Below are positions 60,849 to 64,000 of a DNA stretch of 64,000 bases, piece after piece (positions within the stretch are counted from its first letter, which is position 1; each line of letters opens with the position of its first letter). Where the stretch lies: assembly GCF_963677575.1 (NCBI RefSeq), contig NZ_OY782038.1:5167001-5231000 (forward strand), read 5' to 3'. Source of the stretch: an uncultured Draconibacterium sp. Lineage in GTDB: Bacteria > Bacteroidota > Bacteroidia > Bacteroidales > Prolixibacteraceae. The notes beneath the pieces are model-generated. The model was not told the DNA's origin. It searched no databases and worked only from the letters and a program-made list of their open reading frames with translations. The position numbers were made by a program, and so were the translations under genes.

Positions 60849-61910
60849 CTAATGGCGTGTAAATCGGTCGAATACTTCAATTACTGGTTGTACGTTTCCA
60901 TCTGCATCAAAATAGGTGCGGTAGCCAAAACCTTTGTTTTCCACAGCTGGTTCCCACCAGAAAACGCCGGTTCCCAAACCATTTGGAACATTCAGTACAA
61001 CGCGGTTAACTTCTTCCAGAAATTGGCGTTGTCCTTCGGGTGATTCTGCAAAAGGTGCCGGCTTATCGATGTATTCGGCAGGGGCAAAGTTGTAGGCGGC
61101 TTCCACCACAATAATTTCTTTTTTGTAAGTGTGTGCCATGAAATTGAGTGTTTCGCGCAAATCGAGAATTGAGCCGTGCCACCACGGGTAATACGATTGT
61201 CCCATGACCTCAAAATTCACTCCGTAAGAAAGTAGCTTGTCAAACCAGTATTTAGTGAATTCCAGATCGCCGCCTTTGTCGATGTGGATCATGATTTGTG
61301 GACATGGATTGTTGCCACAGCTGGCGTAAACACCATTAATTCCGGCTTGTATCAGTTCGGCCAGATTATTCCAGTTGTCGGGCAGTTTGCCATCGGGCCA
61401 AAGCATGCCATTGCTGATTTCGTTGCCCACTTGTACCATATCGGGGAAAACACCGGCTTCGCGAAAAGCGATCATGGTTTGGCGGGTATATTCGTAAACC
61501 GAATCTACCAAAGTTTCGTGCGAAAGTCGTTCCCAGGCTTTTGGAACAAACTGTTTTGCAGGGTCGGCCCAGGTATCAGAATAATGGTAGTCGAGCAGAA
61601 ATTTGAATCCATTTTCTTTGGCCATTTGCGCCGTGGCAATGGTGTATTTCAGATTGTTGGGAAGTTGGGTTGGCGTGTGGAACAATCTCAGTCGTATCCA
61701 ATTGTATCCGTGATCTTTGAATATTTCAATGCCTTTTTTAGCCTTTCCGTTTTCTTTAAACTCAAAACCATTGTCTTCGGCTTGTTTTAAAAATGAGAGG
61801 TCGGCACCAACGGCGTATTCCTGTGCTTTTGTTGTGAAATTGAACAATACAAATAAAAAAAGCGCTGTCAGAACGGTCGATCTTAATCGGTATAGTTTTG
61901 ATAGTTGCAT
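60849..61910 (-). CDS. GH53 endo-beta-1,4-galactanase
   Basis: A 353-residue exported glycoside hydrolase. Signal peptide ends TTKAQ. Diagnostic GH53 stretches: VGADLSFLKQAEDNG, YNWIRLRLFH, LDYHYSDTWADPAKQ, MVQVGNEISNGMLWP with acid/base Glu164, and IIVVEAAYNF with nucleophile Glu270. It cleaves beta-1,4-galactan side chains of plant pectin (arabinogalactan type I). No SusCD pair is adjacent, so it is not part of an obvious PUL. It lies 34 bases after greA and abuts the VOC gene. Confidence 0.93.
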   Translation of the reverse strand: MQLSKLYRLRSTVLTALFLFVLFNFTTKAQEYAVGADLSFLKQAEDNGFEFKENGKAKKGIEIFKDHGYNWIRLRLFHTPTQLPNNLKYTIATAQMAKENGFKFLLDYHYSDTWADPAKQFVPKAWERLSHETLVDSVYEYTRQTMIAFREAGVFPDMVQVGNEISNGMLWPDGKLPDNWNNLAELIQAGINGVYASCGNNPCPQIMIHIDKGGDLEFTKYWFDKLLSYGVNFEVMGQSYYPWWHGSILDLRETLNFMAHTYKKEIIVVEAAYNFAPAEYIDKPAPFAESPEGQRQFLEEVNRVVLNVPNGLGTGVFWWEPAVENKGFGYRTYFDADGNVQPVIEVFDRFTRH

Positions 61911-61944
61911 GGTAGTATATTTTGTTGGTTTCAGATACTTAAAG

Positions 61945-62391
61945 TTAAGCGATTTCTACTATTTCAATGGTTTTACCCATAAAACTCACTTTGTCGCCAG
62001 TGCATTTGTTGTGCAACGCTTTTCCAATAGGGGAAGCCAGCGAAATACAAAAGCAGCTTTTGCCATCTATTTCGATTTTACCAAGGGCAGTTGCTATAAA
62101 ATACAGATTTTTACCATCGGAAACCAGACTGCCAAATTCCACTCTGTCGTACTTCTTCTTTAAGTCGATGTTTTCCAGTTCGGTTTTTAGCATTTCGGCT
62201 TTGTGTAGCTGAACACGGTTTTTCTCCACTTCTTGTTGCATTAATGTGCGGCCGGTTTCGTATTTGTCTCCTACACTGCTTTTGGTTTCGTTGTCGCGTG
62301 ATTCTTTGGCAGAAGCAATAGCCATTTGTGCCGATTCGATTCGTTCATCGATCAGCTCCATAATCTTCGAATAAAGCTTTTCTTTGGTCAT
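61945..62391 (-). CDS. GreA/GreB-family transcription factor
   Basis: A 148-residue protein with an N-terminal antiparallel coiled coil (about 1-70) and a C-terminal FKBP-like GreA_C domain (VEFGSLVSDGKNLYFIATALG, ASPIGKALHNKCTGDKVSF). The coiled-coil tip reads ESRDNETKSSVGDKYETG, with acidic residues that could coordinate the catalytic Mg2+ when inserted in the polymerase secondary channel, although it is not the classical DxxSE tip. It either rescues backtracked polymerase or is a Gre-like regulator. MTKEKLYSK at 62391 is the better start. Confidence 0.85.
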   Translation of the reverse strand: MTKEKLYSKIMELIDERIESAQMAIASAKESRDNETKSSVGDKYETGRTLMQQEVEKNRVQLHKAEMLKTELENIDLKKKYDRVEFGSLVSDGKNLYFIATALGKIEIDGKSCFCISLASPIGKALHNKCTGDKVSFMGKTIEIVEIA

Positions 62392-62449
62392 TTCGTTAAA
62401 AACAACCAAAGATATAAAGCTTAACTGTTATGTTATGCGTTGGATATAA

Positions 62450-63580
62450 CTATTTAGGAAGTTGAATAAAAAAAGTTGTTCCTGCTTCTTCCGAACTGGT
62501 AAAGCCAACTTTGCCATTCAGGTATTTTTCACCCAAAAGTTTCATGCTGTAGGTTCCAAGTCCCCGGCCTTTGCCTTTTGTGGAATAGAAGCGTTTGAAT
62601 AGCTGATTCTTTACTTTGTCGGGTACAAAGCTGTTATTATGCACAGATAGTTCTGTGAAGTTTTCACTTTCCTTACAGGCAAGCGTTATTGTATCGTGTG
62701 GCACGTTCATTTCAATGGCATTCTTGATCATATTTCCAAGAATACGTCGTAATAATACAAGATCAGTATTAAATGTATAGTCGGTTGAATCCATGCTGAT
62801 TTGAATGGGTTTTCCGTTATTCAATTCATGTTTTACATAGGTTCTCTGTAGGTCTGTAAGAAGAGTGCTACTGTTAACTTCTCGCAATTGCAATTGAAGT
62901 TCTCCTCTTTCTGCTGCGCTCAATTCACGCTGTGCCTGTATTTCTTCAATAAGGTTTTGCGAAGCGTATTCAATTGTTTGAGCGATATCTTTTAATTGTT
63001 CAGGATCATCAACCTCTTTAAGAATGGCAGATAGTCCGGAAATGGCTCCTGCACTGTTTAATATATCATGAATAAAAACCCGTTCAAGAGATTTTCTTCT
63101 TTTGTCGGCGCTTATGTCGTTCACCGAAAATATCGTTAATTTTTCTCCATCGAGATCTAAAGGATTTGCTGTAACCTCAAGATCCAGTGCATCATTTTCG
63201 AGTGTGAGTATCTGACATTCTTTTGTTGAACGCTTTCCTTTTTGTGACTCCAGAATCGCATTTACTGCTCCACATGATTTGCAGGCGTCGGTAGTACCGC
63301 ATCCTGCAACCGAATTGAATGCATTGGCGCAATTAAAAGTTTCTCCCGGGCGTTTCCCAATTAGTGGGTCATGATTAAGCTGTTTACAAAAATCCTTGTA
63401 ACTGTTGTTGGCATAAACTACCTGGCGGTGTTTGTTTAAGATTATCACCATTTGTGAGATTGACTCCACAAAATTCACAAGTTGTTTATTCTCAAGGATT
63501 GTTTTGAATTGGCTTTCAAGCTGTCCGTTTGTATAACGCATTGCCGGAGCATAACTTGTTAAGGTTTGTTCTTCAAGCAT
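62450..63580 (-). CDS. PAS sensor histidine kinase with cysteine-cluster PAS domain
   Basis: A 376-residue soluble kinase. A PAS domain (about 30-155) contains CX9CX5CX2C (Cys84, 94, 100, 103; read NCANAFN..GCGTTDACKSCG) plus Cys65 and Cys122. The kinase part has an atypical dimerisation helix with His171 (FIHDILNSAGAISG) and an HATPase ending in GRGLGTYSMKLLGEKYL and GTTFFIQL. No transmembrane segment. The Cys cluster suggests a redox or Fe-S/zinc-binding sensor. The start at 63580 is the ATG before the LEEQTL segment. greA follows after 58 bases. No response regulator is nearby. Confidence 0.88.
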   Translation of the reverse strand: MLEEQTLTSYAPAMRYTNGQLESQFKTILENKQLVNFVESISQMVIILNKHRQVVYANNSYKDFCKQLNHDPLIGKRPGETFNCANAFNSVAGCGTTDACKSCGAVNAILESQKGKRSTKECQILTLENDALDLEVTANPLDLDGEKLTIFSVNDISADKRRKSLERVFIHDILNSAGAISGLSAILKEVDDPEQLKDIAQTIEYASQNLIEEIQAQRELSAAERGELQLQLREVNSSTLLTDLQRTYVKHELNNGKPIQISMDSTDYTFNTDLVLLRRILGNMIKNAIEMNVPHDTITLACKESENFTELSVHNNSFVPDKVKNQLFKRFYSTKGKGRGLGTYSMKLLGEKYLNGKVGFTSSEEAGTTFFIQLPK

Positions 63581-63864
63581 GTGTACGTCCTTTTGATAAA
63601 TGGTTTGTGAGCTAAATGTAATACTCCTTTGGCAGATAATCAAGAGTTTGGCGCTGAAATTTAGGTAATTAATGCTGATTTTATATTAAGTACTCACAAA
63701 AAACTTTATTATCTGATTTGATCTCTTTGCCTAAAAGTATGCCTGTGATTTGACGTAGAATAATTGACAGAATCGATTTTAATAGAATGAAACGAGCATA
63801 TAAAAAGCCTTTTTATACACAGGAGTATGATTATGCGAGTTCCATGAGTTATACCAATTTGATT
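63581..63864. other. Intergenic region at the right end
   Basis: Upstream region of the Cys-rich PAS kinase; no recognised gene. A 63-codon plus-strand frame at 63787-63978 runs into the adjacent inverted-repeat element and has no family resemblance. Confidence 0.4.
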
Positions 63865-63997
63865 ATAAAATGCCGTATTGGATACGTCATTATTTTTCTT
63901 TTTATCAAGGCGAAAAATTTTAGCATAGCCTTAGCTACGGTACAATTTTTCAACGAAGAGAAAATGAAAAAGAATTAGTTTATATGCGACATTTTAT
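63865..63997. repeat. Inverted-repeat element at the window edge
   Basis: ATAAAATGCCG (63865-63875) and CGACATTTTAT (63987-63997; reverse complement ATAAAATGTCG) are inverted repeats matching at 10 of 11 positions, bounding about 133 bp. The element may extend past the window end. No transposase visible. Confidence 0.5.
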
Positions 63998-64000
63998 GGT

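Noticed and set aside
63787..63978. 63-codon plus-strand frame at the right end
   Set aside because: It runs through an inverted-repeat element and shows no family features.
1..64000. CRISPR array, rRNA, tRNA, prophage or transposase genes
   Set aside because: I looked for evenly spaced direct repeats, cloverleaf-like spacers and integrase or transposase motifs and found none; the repeats present are isolated elements.

Overview
The window looks like chromosome of a free-living, probably facultatively or strictly anaerobic member of the Bacteroidota; my best guess is the Marinilabiliales/Prolixibacteraceae neighbourhood. The evidence is the TAnnTTTG-type promoter motifs, the absence of Shine-Dalgarno sequences, many Bacteroidota-typical families (DUF4266, DUF3570, DUF4230, DUF5063, CreD operon, OstA-like protein, SusD-independent lipoproteins with short lipoboxes), a [FeFe]-hydrogenase and a ferredoxin-nitroreductase. 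No rRNA, tRNA, CRISPR array, prophage or transposase gene was found.

Layout. 0-5 kb: ferredoxin-nitroreductase, FabF-like ketoacyl synthase, then a PAS histidine kinase plus stand-alone receiver. 5.6-8.5 kb: a four-gene extracytoplasmic cassette, thioredoxin-ApbE-DUF4266 lipoprotein-DUF3570 barrel. 9-16 kb: transport (MscS, SLC12-type and SLC13-type carriers) and an SNase gene bracketed by two small terminal-inverted-repeat elements. 15.6-19 kb: [FeFe]-hydrogenase, small-molecule kinase and IMPase-family phosphatase in one unit. 19-24 kb: DUF1080, DUF4230, a serine-hydrolase fold lacking key catalytic residues, and a LytS/LytR pair. 24-32 kb: DAACS carrier, aquaporin, threonine deaminase, DgkA, and a creD operon with two identical palindromes. 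32-39.3 kb: the complete leucine operon (leuA, leuC, a four-helix-bundle gene, leuD, a second IPMS-like gene, leuB) preceded by a leader peptide and attenuator. 39.5-47.8 kb: guaB followed by three PpiC/SurA-type chaperones, a MoxR ATPase and an OstA-like protein. 47.9-53.3 kb: recQ, DUF5063, 3'-5' exonuclease, an RlmI-like methyltransferase and APS reductase. 53-64 kb: lipoproteins, porin plus FMN-binding protein, a two-domain lysozyme inhibitor, PldA, and a unit running from a Cys-rich PAS kinase through greA, GH53, VOC and pentapeptide repeat genes to a TRIC channel.

How genes work together. The leucine genes form one attenuated transcription unit: the leader peptide has runs of Ile/Leu codons, its stop codon overlaps one arm of an antiterminator, and a terminator with a T-run lies just before leuA. 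The ApbE flavin transferase at 7-8 kb has an obvious potential substrate in the FMN_bind protein at 54.8-55.4 kb, which carries a DAISGAT site, and a weaker candidate in its own DUF3570 neighbour. The PPIase-MoxR-OstA block is an envelope biogenesis unit.

Non-coding content is unusually rich. There are two dispersed repeat families with two copies each (about 166 bp, and about 279/559 bp), several short elements with terminal inverted repeats, and spacers of drifting near-repetitive sequence. The most informative regulatory signals are the leu attenuator and the TACTTTG-N5-CAAAGTA palindromes before creD and before its membrane-protein/regulator genes. Family and domain calls come from reading motifs, not from searches.
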